Assembly (NCBI GenBank): GCA_024224815.1
Contig: JAAENC010000496.1
Span: forward strand, 1 to 64,000
Source: Chloroflexota bacterium
GTDB taxonomy: Bacteria > Chloroflexota > Anaerolineae > Anaerolineales > Villigracilaceae
Length of the DNA stretch: 64,000 bases
Direction of reading: 5' to 3'
Shown here piece by piece: positions 33,967-43,098 of this stretch (the first letter of the stretch is position 1; each line of letters opens with the position of its first letter). The translations under genes and the position numbers were made by a program. The notes under the pieces are model-generated. The model made no database searches. It had not been told where the DNA came from and was given only the letters and a program-made list of their open reading frames with translations.

Positions 33967-35301
33967 ATGACCGAAGAAAAAGCAGTAAACCGTGAACATC
34001 GAGCCTGGTATATGTACGATTTCGGCAACTCAGCTTACGCTGCTATTGTCCTTCTTGCCATCTATTCGGCTTATTTCAAAGACGGCGTCGTTGGTGGCGC
34101 AGAGGGCTCTCGCTTGTGGGGCGTTGCCGTTGGTATTGCCATGCTTGTTGTCGCTATCATTTCGCCAATTTTAGGCACGATCGCAGATTTTTCGGCATCA
34201 AAAAAACGTTTTCTTTTCCTTTTTTCCGCTGTTACCTGGGTCTTTACCGCTTTGCTCTTTTTTGTTCAGAAAGGCGATATTTTCACTGGAATGCTCTTTT
34301 TTATTTTGGCAGAGATCGGTTATCGTGGCGGACAGGTTTTTTACAATTCTTTGCTCCCCGAAATCGCCTCGCCTGAAGAAATTGGTCGTGTTTCAGGCAC
34401 TGGCTGGGCAGTTGGCAATATCGGCGGCATTCTCGCCCTGCTCATTCTCCTGCCACCCATTGTTCTCATTAAAGGAACAACCCTACCCGTACGTCTGGCA
34501 TTTCCCATCACAGCCTTATTTTTTGCCCTCTCGACAATTCCTGCTTATAGATGGATTAAAGAACGTGCCAGCGCCCAAACATTACCCCTTGGTGAAAATT
34601 ATCTAACACTGGGATTTAAACGCCTCGTACGCACCATTAGGTCTGCTCGGCAGTTTAAAGAGTTTATCAAGTTTATGATCGCCTACCTGATCTATAACGA
34701 CGGCATTCTTATGACCCTAAATTTTGCTGCGATCATCGGAGCTGTACTTTATGGTATGGAACAGCAACAAACCATTATCTTCATGATCATCGTGCAGATC
34801 ACAAGCATCGGCGGAGCCTATGGTTTTGCTGTAATTGGAGAAAAAGTGGGCTATAAACGCTCTCTTATTTACGCACTTTTAGGCATGATCGCAGCCATTA
34901 TCTGGATGCTATTTAACCGATCACTAACAGGCTTTTTCGTCATCGGTGCTCTAGCAGGTTTTATGCTTACCGGCGTTCAATCACTCAGCCGAACAATGGT
35001 AGGCCTTTTTGCGCCAAAAGGACAAAGTGCTGAATTTTTCGGTCTTTTTTCTGTTGTTGGGCGCACATCTTCTTTTATTGGGCCAACTATTTACGGCTTT
35101 CTGGCCTTATGGGCTGCGCGTTGGTTTGAACGGAATCGAGAAATAGGCACTTTGCTCGCAGAACAAGCCGGGCAACGTGTCGCAATCAGCTCTGTGCTGA
35201 TCTTCTTATTCCTTGGTTTATTTTTACTCTTACGTGTAAATGAAAAAAAGGCCAGAGAAGATGCAGAAAAATATTCACTCACAAATGGAAATGAGGCATA
35301 A
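33967..35301 (+). CDS. MFS transporter, UMF1/Atg22-like family
   Basis: 444 residues with about 12 membrane helices. The N-terminal AWYMYDFGNSAYAAIVLLAI is a hallmark of UMF1/Atg22-like permeases. Further features are SPILGTIADFSASKKRFL (about 74), YNSLLPEIASPEEIGRVSGTGWAVG (about 126) and GVQSLSRTMVGLFAPKGQSAEFFGLF (about 337), the last close to the family's SRS-x-x-x-LiP element. Substrates are unclear (amino acid efflux in yeast Atg22). The stop TAA abuts the GTG start of plsC, so the two are coupled. Confidence 0.9.
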   Translation: MTEEKAVNREHRAWYMYDFGNSAYAAIVLLAIYSAYFKDGVVGGAEGSRLWGVAVGIAMLVVAIISPILGTIADFSASKKRFLFLFSAVTWVFTALLFFVQKGDIFTGMLFFILAEIGYRGGQVFYNSLLPEIASPEEIGRVSGTGWAVGNIGGILALLILLPPIVLIKGTTLPVRLAFPITALFFALSTIPAYRWIKERASAQTLPLGENYLTLGFKRLVRTIRSARQFKEFIKFMIAYLIYNDGILMTLNFAAIIGAVLYGMEQQQTIIFMIIVQITSIGGAYGFAVIGEKVGYKRSLIYALLGMIAAIIWMLFNRSLTGFFVIGALAGFMLTGVQSLSRTMVGLFAPKGQSAEFFGLFSVVGRTSSFIGPTIYGFLALWAARWFERNREIGTLLAEQAGQRVAISSVLIFLFLGLFLLLRVNEKKAREDAEKYSLTNGNEA

Positions 35302-36054
35302 GTGGCCAAGGTTCAGCTAAGATATTTGCATAGAAAAACTTTTAGGGCTTTTTTGCACCAGCTCTCTCGTCTTGCTTTTTGGCTTCTTGCAAATGTAGAG
35401 ATTATTGGAGAAGAGAATATCCCAAAAGATAAGCCTTTTATTGTTGTAGGAAACCATTTTAGCTTTATTGACCCCGTTTGCTTTGTACGCATTTTCTCGT
35501 GGCGTTTAGAGATGCTCGGTGGCGCAGAGATGCCACACGCACCAAATATTGTTAAGTTTATTCCCAAGTTATGGGGATATTATCCGCTCTATCGCGGAAC
35601 GGGCGCAAGGGAATCTCTTCGCGCGGCAGAGGAAATTCTCAATAATGGCGGGGTGCTTGGCATTTTTCCCGAAGGTGGTAGTTGGGCAGAGGTTTTACGC
35701 CCCCCACGCCCAGGGACGGCCTTTCTTGCTTCTCAAACGGGAGCAAGCATACTTCCGGTTGGTCTCGTAGGGCTGAATGATATTTTCCCTCTAAAGTTAG
35801 GGAAACGCCCAACTATCAGGTTTCAGATCGGCCTTCCATTTCATCCCAAAAAAATAACCGGACGTGGACGTGAGCGACGCAAAGAATTGGATGAACTTGG
35901 GCATGAAATTGTGCGAAAAATTGCAGCATTATTACCGGAAGAGAAACGCGGTAGCTACTCAGATGACCCTGAAATTCGTGCTGCGGCAAAGGAATTTGAA
36001 GCCTACCCGTGGGAGGATAAGCTCGAGGGAGAGGTGGTTGGTGAAGTGCATTAG
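35302..36054 (+). CDS. plsC: 1-acyl-sn-glycerol-3-phosphate acyltransferase (PlsC family)
   Basis: 250 residues from GTG 35302, directly after the MFS stop with GAGG 6 nt upstream. Acyltransferase motif I is NHFSFID (H-x4-D, about 50-56), motif III is FPEGGSW (about 119-125), and motif IV is near ILPVGLVG. It transfers an acyl chain to lysophosphatidate. The N-terminus has a short hydrophobic helix (FLHQLSRLAFWLLA). The C-terminal 40 residues are charged. Its presence after an MFS gene suggests co-expression, not a fused function. Confidence 0.9.
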   Translation: MAKVQLRYLHRKTFRAFLHQLSRLAFWLLANVEIIGEENIPKDKPFIVVGNHFSFIDPVCFVRIFSWRLEMLGGAEMPHAPNIVKFIPKLWGYYPLYRGTGARESLRAAEEILNNGGVLGIFPEGGSWAEVLRPPRPGTAFLASQTGASILPVGLVGLNDIFPLKLGKRPTIRFQIGLPFHPKKITGRGRERRKELDELGHEIVRKIAALLPEEKRGSYSDDPEIRAAAKEFEAYPWEDKLEGEVVGEVH

Positions 36055-36060
36055 GATATA

Positions 36061-36092
36061 AAAATCCCGCTTCAAAATGAAGCGGGATTTTT
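36061..36092. terminator. bidirectional terminator between plsC and tRNA-Leu
   Basis: Stem AAAATCCCGCTTC / GAAGCGGGATTTT with a 5-nt loop. T-tracts flank both sides (TTTTT on plus, TTTTTATAT on minus), so it serves both converging transcripts. Confidence 0.85.
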
Positions 36093-36178
36093 GGTAGGGC
36101 GAGTGGGGGTCGAACCCACAAGGTGTCTCCACCGACGGATTTTAAGTCCGTTGCGTCTGCCAATTCCGCCATCGCCCC
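36092..36178 (-). tRNA. tRNA-Leu (anticodon TAA)
   Basis: Acceptor GGGGCGA pairs with TCGCCCT (G-U at the first pair). Anticodon stem ACGGA / TCCGT surrounds CTTAAAA (anticodon TAA). The long variable arm CGGTGGAGACACCTTG marks a class II tRNA. T-arm is GTGGGTTCGACCCCCAC. CCA is encoded (36092-36094). Confidence 0.95.
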
Positions 36179-36194
36179 ATGCGATGCGAGAGTA

Positions 36195-36222
36195 ATTCTA
36201 CCTTAAGAAAGTGTAGCGTCAA
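36195..36222 (-). promoter_or_regulatory. promoter of tRNA-Leu(TAA)
   Basis: TTGACG (36222-36217), 16-nt spacer, TAGAAT (36200-36195) on the minus strand. It diverges from the tRNA-Phe promoter. Confidence 0.7.
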
Positions 36223-36259
36223 GGCATTGATTGGCTCAGTTTTCAAAAGAGAAAATTTC

Positions 36260-36288
36260 TTGACAAGCACCTTAAGTACGGGTAGAAT
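36260..36288 (+). promoter_or_regulatory. promoter of the tRNA-Phe/Gly/Cys cluster
   Basis: Perfect -35 TTGACA (36260-36265), 17-nt spacer, TAGAAT (36283-36288), about 28 nt before mature tRNA-Phe. Confidence 0.85.
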
Positions 36289-36316
36289 ACCACTCGCTTA
36301 ACAATTGGATGTTCTC

Positions 36317-36389
36317 GCCGAGATAGCTCAGTTGGTAGAGCACGCGACTGAAAATCGCGGTGTCGTCAGTTCGATTCTGTCTCTCGGCA
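36317..36389 (+). tRNA. tRNA-Phe (anticodon GAA)
   Basis: Acceptor GCCGAGA / TCTCGGC, D-loop AGTTGGTA, anticodon stem CGCGA / TCGCG around CTGAAAA (anticodon GAA), T-loop TTCGATT. 73 nt. CCA is not encoded. Confidence 0.96.
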
Positions 36390-36417
36390 CTCGGTCATAT
36401 AGTGTGACCAAGTAATT

Positions 36418-36489
<72 letters not shown>

Positions 36490-36502
36490 CAATATAACCC
36501 CC

Positions 36503-36574
36503 GGCGACGTAGCCAAGTTGGTAAGGCACGGGTCTGCAAAACCTGCATCACGGGTTCGAGTCCCGTCGTCGCCT
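36503..36574 (+). tRNA. tRNA-Cys (anticodon GCA)
   Basis: Acceptor GGCGACG / CGTCGCC, anticodon loop CTGCAAA (anticodon GCA), T-loop TTCGAGT. 72 nt. CCA is not encoded. It lies 13 nt after tRNA-Gly. Confidence 0.95.
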
Positions 36575-36587
36575 TTAAATGGAAATG

Positions 36588-36620
36588 AAAGATGAGCTTT
36601 TTGCTCATCTTTTTTCTTTT
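36588..36620 (+). terminator. terminator of the tRNA cluster
   Basis: Stem AAAGATGAGC / GCTCATCTTT with a 5-nt T loop, followed by TTTTCTTTT. Confidence 0.88.
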
Positions 36621-36716
36621 AATATCGACCTTTTGGATGCCAATTTTATACAGATACTAAGGTACAATAATTAAGTACTTATTGATAATTTTACTGGCAA
36701 AATATACAAAATAAAA

Positions 36717-39700
36717 ATGAGCACAAAAGGTCACAAAAAAAACAGAAAAAAAAACTACTATCGCTTGTTGGCAGAAAATTCCCGCGATATTATTATGACC
36801 CAAGACATAGAGGGGAGAATTATCTACGTCAACCCTGCGTGGACAGAATGTACTGGCTACAGTGCAAAAGAAACTGAGGGGAAAAAAGTTACAGATTTTA
36901 TAGATCCCAAATATTTAGAAGATGTACGAAAACGCTATTCTCAAAGAAATGCCGGAGTAGGAGATATTCTTACCTATGAGATAGGCGTTATAAGCAAGGA
37001 TAAATCTGAAATTCCCTTAGAAATTCGTTCTACACCTGTGATGATTGAAGAAGAAGAATTTAAAGAAATTTTGCTGATCGGGCGCGATTTAAGAGAAAGA
37101 AAGAAGGCTGAGCAAGCACTTACTCAAAGTGAAGAATATTATCAAAACCTTTTTGAAGACACACCCATATCGCTTTGGGAAGATGATTTTTCTTTGGTCA
37201 AAAATTATATAGACGGACTGAAAAAAGATGGGATGACAGACTTTCAGCAATATTTTCAAGAAAATCCTTCTGCTATCGATGAGTGCATTCGCTTGGTAGA
37301 TGTTATTAATGTCAATCTAACATCCGTCTTACTTAACAAAGCAAGCTCCAAAGCTGATTTATTATCAAACGCTGCGGAATTATATACAAGAAAATCAAAA
37401 CTATCTTTTCAAGAAAATCTAGTCTCTTTAATAGAGGGCAAAAAATTAGTCACCTTTCAGACCGTTACAAAAGCACTTGATGGATCTGATATCTACCAGA
37501 TCATGCAATGGAAGGTTCTACCAGGGTACGATGAAAGCTGGGGAAGAGTTATCGTTTCTGTTCAGGATATTAGCGCGCTTAAACAAGCACAAAACTCCTT
37601 AGATATCAGCGAAGCTAGTTATGAAAATCTATTTAACAGCATAGACGATGCTATTTATATTCAAGATGCAGAGGGACACTTTCTTGACGTAAACGAAGGG
37701 GCAATAAAGCTTTATGGTATCCCCCGAGAAGATTTTATTGGCAAAACACCAGATTTTCTTTCTGCGCCAGGTAAAAACAATCTAGAAGAGGTTGCAAGGA
37801 AAATTGAGAAAGCTTTTGGCGGAGAGGCACAAGAATTTGAGTTTTGGGGCAGAAGAAAGAATGGCGAGATTTTCCCAAAAGAGGTGCGCGTCTATAAAGG
37901 GAATTATTTTGGAAAAGATGCAATTATCGCAATCGGAAGAGAAATTACGCAGCGAAAAAACACAGAAGCGGCTCTTCAGGCTCAGCTAAATGAATTGAAT
38001 ATTTTGCAAGCGACAGCCTTTACAAGCTCGCAAGCATCGGATCAAAAGAATCTTATACGCCAAATAACAAATATTATAGGAAATACGCTCTACGCAGATA
38101 ATTATGGCATTCTTCTTTTAGATATTGAGAAAGAAACTTTATACCCTCACCCCTCCTATAAAGGAGTTGCTGTTGAAGAAGTGTACAGGCCTATTCACAT
38201 TTCAAAAGGAGTTACAGGAAAAGTAGTTTCAACCGGGAAAGCGCTGCGTATTAATGATATTGACCAATCAAAAGACTATCTACCATTCACTTCTTTGGCA
38301 AGCTCCGAGTTATGTGTCCCGATAAAAACCGGAGACGAAGTGATCGGCGTTATCAATGCCGAAAGTGCAAAAAAAGATTTTTTCACAACAGATCATGAGC
38401 GTTTGCTAATAATTATTGCCGGGCAAATGTCTACCGCTATTGAAAAAATTCGCCTCCTCGAAACAGAACAGAGACGACGACAAATTGCCGAAAAACTACA
38501 AGAATCTGCTGCAATTTTGACAACAACGCTGAGTCAAGATGAGGCAATTGACTTAATTCTTGAAGAATTATCGCAGGTAGTCTCCTTTGATAGTGCTTCC
38601 ATACAGCTACTGGGAGATGGCTATTTAGAAATTGTAGGAGGGCGTGGAAACTTAGTACTTAAAATAGAAAAAAACAGAACCTTTCCTTTCCCTGGAGATA
38701 ACCCAAACACAAAAGTTATACAAAGCAAAGCCCCTCTAATTTTGAAAAATGCTCCACAAGCCTATGCTGTGTTTAAAGAAATGCCTTCAATTCAGTCGTG
38801 GCTGGGCATTCCTTTAATTGTTCAAGATTCTCCTATTGGCATTCTCACCTTAGATAGCGGAAAAATCGCGCATTTTACAGAAGAAGATGCACAGCTTGTA
38901 ACTTCTTTTGCAAACCATGCTGCAATAGCCATTCAAAATGCAAGCCTTTTCAAGGCTGAAAAGACACGCCGTCAGGAAGCTGAGATATTAAGAGAAACAG
39001 CTCTTGCTGTAACAGCATCGTTAAACCTTAAAGGGGCCGTAAAGCGTATTTTAGAGCAATTAGCTCTTGTTTTGCCTTACGACAGTGCGAGTGTTCAAAT
39101 ATTAGAAGGTGATGAATTGAGAATTTTTGGGGGACGAGGTTGGCAGAACGCTGAAGAGGTTGAGAATCTGCGCTTTTCTCTTGACGGAAGCAACCCCAAC
39201 ACACGTGTGATTCGAGAAAAGCGCACCTATATTTTGAGTGATGCGCAAGCGGAACACGCGCCTTTCCGCTCGCATCCGCATAACCACATCCGTTCCTGGA
39301 TGGGTATTCCGTTAATTGTCCGTAACACAGTTGTAGGGATGTTAGCTATAGACAGCAGAGAGAAAAGTTATTTTACAGAAGAAAGCGCAAAGACCGTCCA
39401 ATCATTTGCCTATCAGGCAGCAATTGCTGTTGAAAATGCACGTCTTTTTGATGAGGAACAGAGAAGAAGACAAGAGGCAGAAACCTTACGCCAATCTGCT
39501 CATACTATTTCATCTTCTCTCAATCTGGATGAGGTACTTAATACAATCCTTGCGTCTATAAAAAGGGCAATTCCCTATGATAGTGCTGCGATTATGCTTC
39601 TGGAGGGAGACAGGGTCAAAATAACAGGTGGCCACGGTCTGCCAAATATAGAAAGGCAAATAGGAAAATCTTTCTCTACGAAAGACCCTCTTTTGGAAAA

Positions 39701-42566
39701 ACTAGTAAAAAGCTCTCATCCTATTATCATTGCAGATGTACAAGAAAAGCCTTATTTTAAAAAATGGGCAGAAACAGATTATGCACGCGGCTGGATGGGT
39801 GTTCCATTAATTGTAAGAAGTAAAGTTATTGGCTATATCACTCTGGACAGCCGTGAAGTTGATAAATATACGAGCAAAGATGCAGAGTTAGCGCAGACTT
39901 TTGCTCATCAGGCTGCCTCAGCAATTGAGAATGCTCGCCTCTATGAAGAGGCGATAAAAGCGGCTGAACGACATACCGTTCTACATCGTTTAAGCCAGGA
40001 TATTTTACGCGACATAGAATCCCCTGAAAAAACTTATCAGGCAATTCATCGTGCGGCTAAAGAATTAATGCCTTGTGATGCATTTATTATCTCTATTCGA
40101 GAAGAAGGAAATGATTATGACAAGGCTGTCTTCCTAATAGATCAAGATAAACGATATGGTACGCAAAAAACTTCTAAAAAAAACAGTCTCATTTCTTTTG
40201 TGCAAAGAAAAAAAAGCTCTTTCATTTCTCAGGATTTATCCACCGAAGATCAATATCAATATTTTCAAGAAAATCGTTTTGGGGCAAAAGAAAAAGCTCG
40301 TTCGCTACTCGTTTCCCCAATGTATGTTGGCGAAAAAATAGTTGGCGTGCTTTCAGCGCAAAATTACGAGCCTGATATCTACACAGAGAAAGATATAGTA
40401 TTGCTCGAAATGCTCGCATCTCATGCCGCTGCCGCGATAGAAAATGCACGCCTTTTTTATGAAACGGTTCAACGTGGTAAAGAGTTTGCAGAACTTTACA
40501 GAATTACTCAAGACCTTGTCGCAGCACAAGAAATGGAAGTTCTTCTAAAGACTGCGCTTAAGCGCGCGGTTCTTCTTTTAGGCGTGTCTTGTGGTGATCT
40601 TTATTTATACGACAAAGCTAATAATATACTAAATCCTGCTGTTAGCTACGGTTTACCAGCACCATATGCAAAAAAAGTTAAATCTACTTCTTTAGCTCTT
40701 GGTGATGGCTTAGTGGGGCATGTTGCCAAGACTTTAGAGGCATTTCACGTTGATGATTATCATGTTTGGGAAGGAAAATCTCAACATTATCAAGAGTCCT
40801 TTATTACATCGGCACTGGGCATTCCCATGCTATATGCCGGAAATCTGATCGGTGCTATGAGTTTCTATGAAACCCACCCAAATACCCATCTCTTTACTCA
40901 AGCAGACGAGCGGGTTATGTCTCTCTTCTCCACGCAAGTTGCGGGTGCTGTTCATAGTGCCAGTCAATTTAATCAAATCAACAATCGCTTGGCAGAGTTA
41001 GAAGCCGTAAACCGAACTTCAACGGCATTAAGAAGTGCTGAAACACCCGAAGAGATGTTCCCTGTTTTATTAGAAGAGATTAGAAATTCCTTAAACGTAG
41101 AAGTATGCGCTCTTTGGATAAGTGTTCCAAATAAAAAAGAGGTTTATCGCGCCGCATCTGCTGGCTGGGTCACAGATATCAAACCAGACCATCAAAGTAA
41201 CGATGCTGGGCTTATCGGGCATATCTATCAAAGTGGTCAAAACCATATTTCTGCAAATCTAAGAACAGAATCTTATGCTCAGCTTACTAAAGGCTATGAA
41301 TTCCCCGATGGATGGGGCGGCGCATGGGTTCCTATTCGATCTACAGAAAATATCATTGGCGTAATTGCAATAATGGCTGAAAGGCCAAGAAAGTTTAAAA
41401 AAGAAGATGTTCACTTACTCACCACGCTTGCAGAAATAGCTGGCAACGCTATCCAACGCGCTCGTCTTCACGAGCGGACAGAAAAACAAGTTCAACGCTT
41501 AACAACACTGCGCAATATTGACTCTGCCATAAGTTCCAATGTTAATTTGTCCATAACACTTAAATTTTTAATTGACCACACCATAGCTCAATTAGGCGTA
41601 GATGCTGCAAGCATTTTGCTGGCTACACCAACTACTCAAAATTTAAAATACTTTATTGGGAGCGGGTTCAAAACTCACTTTTTCACCAACACAGACCTAA
41701 AAAAGGGAGAGGGGTTACCAAGCAAGGCTATCAAAAGCCGTGCAATGCAATCTATGAAAACTCCTTGTAAAGAAGAACAATGCACCAGAAAAGAAGGTTT
41801 TGAAAAAGAGAATTTTCTTAAATATTATTGCGTACCTCTCATAGCAAAAGGAAAAGTACTTGGTGTTCTCGAAATATTCCATCGTAAAAACCTTAGCCCA
41901 CAACAAGAATGGAAAGATTTTCTGCAAGCATTAGCAGGGCAAGCAGCAATTGCGATCGACAACAACTATCTCTTTGAAGACCTCAAAGACAGCAACGAGG
42001 AACTAGCTCGCGCCTATGATACAACCCTCGAAGGATGGGGGAAAGCACTCGAACTGCGCGATAAAGAAACACAAGGACATACACTCAATGTAACAGACCT
42101 CACCCTCCAACTTTCACGCAAACTGGGTGTCTCCGAAAACAATCTCATTCACATCCATCGTGGAGCTCTACTACACGACATTGGGAAAATGGGCATACCA
42201 GATGCTATTTTACGCAAACCAGGCCCCCTAAGCAAAGAAGAATGGGCAATCATGCGCCAACACCCGGTCTTTGCCTATCAAATGCTATCTTCTATCCCAT
42301 ATCTGCTTCCTGCGCTCGATATACCTTACTCTCACCACGAACGCTGGGACGGGCAAGGATATCCACAGGGGCTAAAAGGAGAAGATATTCCCATTGCTGC
42401 ACGCGTTTTCTCTGTGATAGATGTCTGGGATGCCCTTCTCTCAGATCGCTACTATCGAAAAGCATGGGACAGAAAAACTATCATCAACTATTTAAAAAAC
42501 GAATCTGGTACACGCTTTGACCCAAAAGTAGTTACAGAATTTCTCAAAATGATCGGTGAAAAATAG
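36717..42566 (+). CDS. giant PAS/multi-GAF sensor with HD-GYP cyclic di-GMP phosphodiesterase output
   Basis: 1949 residues, soluble, with no membrane helix seen. Three PAS-type domains (about 17-130, 142-290 and 302-420) are followed by eight GAF-type domains (about 426-575, 595-745, 762-905, 925-1080, 1082-1245, 1258-1420, 1425-1580, 1592-1745) joined by coiled-coil linkers such as RRRQEAETLRQ. The C-terminal HD-GYP domain (about 1760-1949) is intact, with LLHDIGKMGIPD (HD near 1819) and HHERWDGQGYPQGLKGEDIP near 1873. It predicts hydrolysis of cyclic di-GMP under control of many small-molecule or redox inputs. GAF2-4 are clearly recent repeats. There is no SD. A possible TTGATA / TACAAA promoter ends 6 nt before the ATG, so the mRNA may be leaderless. 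Confidence 0.92.
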   Translation: MSTKGHKKNRKKNYYRLLAENSRDIIMTQDIEGRIIYVNPAWTECTGYSAKETEGKKVTDFIDPKYLEDVRKRYSQRNAGVGDILTYEIGVISKDKSEIPLEIRSTPVMIEEEEFKEILLIGRDLRERKKAEQALTQSEEYYQNLFEDTPISLWEDDFSLVKNYIDGLKKDGMTDFQQYFQENPSAIDECIRLVDVINVNLTSVLLNKASSKADLLSNAAELYTRKSKLSFQENLVSLIEGKKLVTFQTVTKALDGSDIYQIMQWKVLPGYDESWGRVIVSVQDISALKQAQNSLDISEASYENLFNSIDDAIYIQDAEGHFLDVNEGAIKLYGIPREDFIGKTPDFLSAPGKNNLEEVARKIEKAFGGEAQEFEFWGRRKNGEIFPKEVRVYKGNYFGKDAIIAIGREITQRKNTEAALQAQLNELNILQATAFTSSQASDQKNLIRQITNIIGNTLYADNYGILLLDIEKETLYPHPSYKGVAVEEVYRPIHISKGVTGKVVSTGKALRINDIDQSKDYLPFTSLASSELCVPIKTGDEVIGVINAESAKKDFFTTDHERLLIIIAGQMSTAIEKIRLLETEQRRRQIAEKLQESAAILTTTLSQDEAIDLILEELSQVVSFDSASIQLLGDGYLEIVGGRGNLVLKIEKNRTFPFPGDNPNTKVIQSKAPLILKNAPQAYAVFKEMPSIQSWLGIPLIVQDSPIGILTLDSGKIAHFTEEDAQLVTSFANHAAIAIQNASLFKAEKTRRQEAEILRETALAVTASLNLKGAVKRILEQLALVLPYDSASVQILEGDELRIFGGRGWQNAEEVENLRFSLDGSNPNTRVIREKRTYILSDAQAEHAPFRSHPHNHIRSWMGIPLIVRNTVVGMLAIDSREKSYFTEESAKTVQSFAYQAAIAVENARLFDEEQRRRQEAETLRQSAHTISSSLNLDEVLNTILASIKRAIPYDSAAIMLLEGDRVKITGGHGLPNIERQIGKSFSTKDPLLEKLVKSSHPIIIADVQEKPYFKKWAETDYARGWMGVPLIVRSKVIGYITLDSREVDKYTSKDAELAQTFAHQAASAIENARLYEEAIKAAERHTVLHRLSQDILRDIESPEKTYQAIHRAAKELMPCDAFIISIREEGNDYDKAVFLIDQDKRYGTQKTSKKNSLISFVQRKKSSFISQDLSTEDQYQYFQENRFGAKEKARSLLVSPMYVGEKIVGVLSAQNYEPDIYTEKDIVLLEMLASHAAAAIENARLFYETVQRGKEFAELYRITQDLVAAQEMEVLLKTALKRAVLLLGVSCGDLYLYDKANNILNPAVSYGLPAPYAKKVKSTSLALGDGLVGHVAKTLEAFHVDDYHVWEGKSQHYQESFITSALGIPMLYAGNLIGAMSFYETHPNTHLFTQADERVMSLFSTQVAGAVHSASQFNQINNRLAELEAVNRTSTALRSAETPEEMFPVLLEEIRNSLNVEVCALWISVPNKKEVYRAASAGWVTDIKPDHQSNDAGLIGHIYQSGQNHISANLRTESYAQLTKGYEFPDGWGGAWVPIRSTENIIGVIAIMAERPRKFKKEDVHLLTTLAEIAGNAIQRARLHERTEKQVQRLTTLRNIDSAISSNVNLSITLKFLIDHTIAQLGVDAASILLATPTTQNLKYFIGSGFKTHFFTNTDLKKGEGLPSKAIKSRAMQSMKTPCKEEQCTRKEGFEKENFLKYYCVPLIAKGKVLGVLEIFHRKNLSPQQEWKDFLQALAGQAAIAIDNNYLFEDLKDSNEELARAYDTTLEGWGKALELRDKETQGHTLNVTDLTLQLSRKLGVSENNLIHIHRGALLHDIGKMGIPDAILRKPGPLSKEEWAIMRQHPVFAYQMLSSIPYLLPALDIPYSHHERWDGQGYPQGLKGEDIPIAARVFSVIDVWDALLSDRYYRKAWDRKTIINYLKNESGTRFDPKVVTEFLKMIGEK

Positions 42567-42586
42567 AGATCCCCGACACCAAACTT

Positions 42587-43039
42587 CTAAAACCCTCGTA
42601 CAACACGATTTTTCTCCATCACCACAGCATCTGCACCATCTTTATAATAACTCTCCCAGATATTAATAGTCTGATACCCCTCTTGCCTATAAAGCTGAAT
42701 AGCCTCTTCATTCGAAATGCGGACAGAAAGCCGCACACGCGTGGTTGGAAGTTGTTCCTCACAAAGATTCAAGAGTCTGCGCCCAATACCTTGTCGGCGA
42801 TAATCTGGCAAAACTCCAACAGTCGCAATCCACGAAAAACCCTCTGATAAACGTGGATCCCCCGCAATAAACCCCACCATTCTCCCCTCATCAACAGCTT
42901 TCAATCGAATAACATTTGGGAAAGTTAATACAGCAATAAGATCAATAAGAGCCCAAGCATCTTGCGAAAAGCAAACTTTTTCCAAGCTACGAAGGGAACT
43001 TAAGTCACCAAGAGTGGCGGGAATGATTTTTATAGTCAT
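42587..43039 (-). CDS. rimI: GNAT acetyltransferase, RimI-like
   Basis: 150 residues from ATG 43039; an earlier in-frame ATG lies inside a terminator hairpin. RimI-like features are IIPATLGDLSSLRSLEKVCF (N-terminus), FIAGDP (about 60), the acetyl-CoA loop VGVLPDYRRQGIGRRLL (about 77-93), RISNEEAIQLYRQEGYQ (about 110) and YYKDGADAVVMEK (about 132-144). It is likely to acetylate ribosomal protein S18 or another protein N-terminus, though related TsaD-linked or unrelated GNATs are possible. It is placed behind the terminator of the slipin operon with no SD. Confidence 0.8.
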   Translation of the reverse strand: MTIKIIPATLGDLSSLRSLEKVCFSQDAWALIDLIAVLTFPNVIRLKAVDEGRMVGFIAGDPRLSEGFSWIATVGVLPDYRRQGIGRRLLNLCEEQLPTTRVRLSVRISNEEAIQLYRQEGYQTINIWESYYKDGADAVVMEKNRVVRGF

Positions 43040-43044
43040 AAACG

Positions 43045-43086
43045 AAAAGACACCGAGTGCCATAAGACACTCGGTGTCTGTTTTTT
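43045..43086. terminator. bidirectional hairpin terminator upstream of rimI
   Basis: A 12-bp stem AGACACCGAGTG / CACTCGGTGTCT with an 8-nt loop. The minus-strand tail TTTTCGTTT would end the slipin mRNA just before the rimI ATG. The plus-strand tail GTTTTTTAG could end the HD-GYP transcript after running antisense to rimI. Confidence 0.7.
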
Positions 43087-43098
43087 AGTTAATTATAT

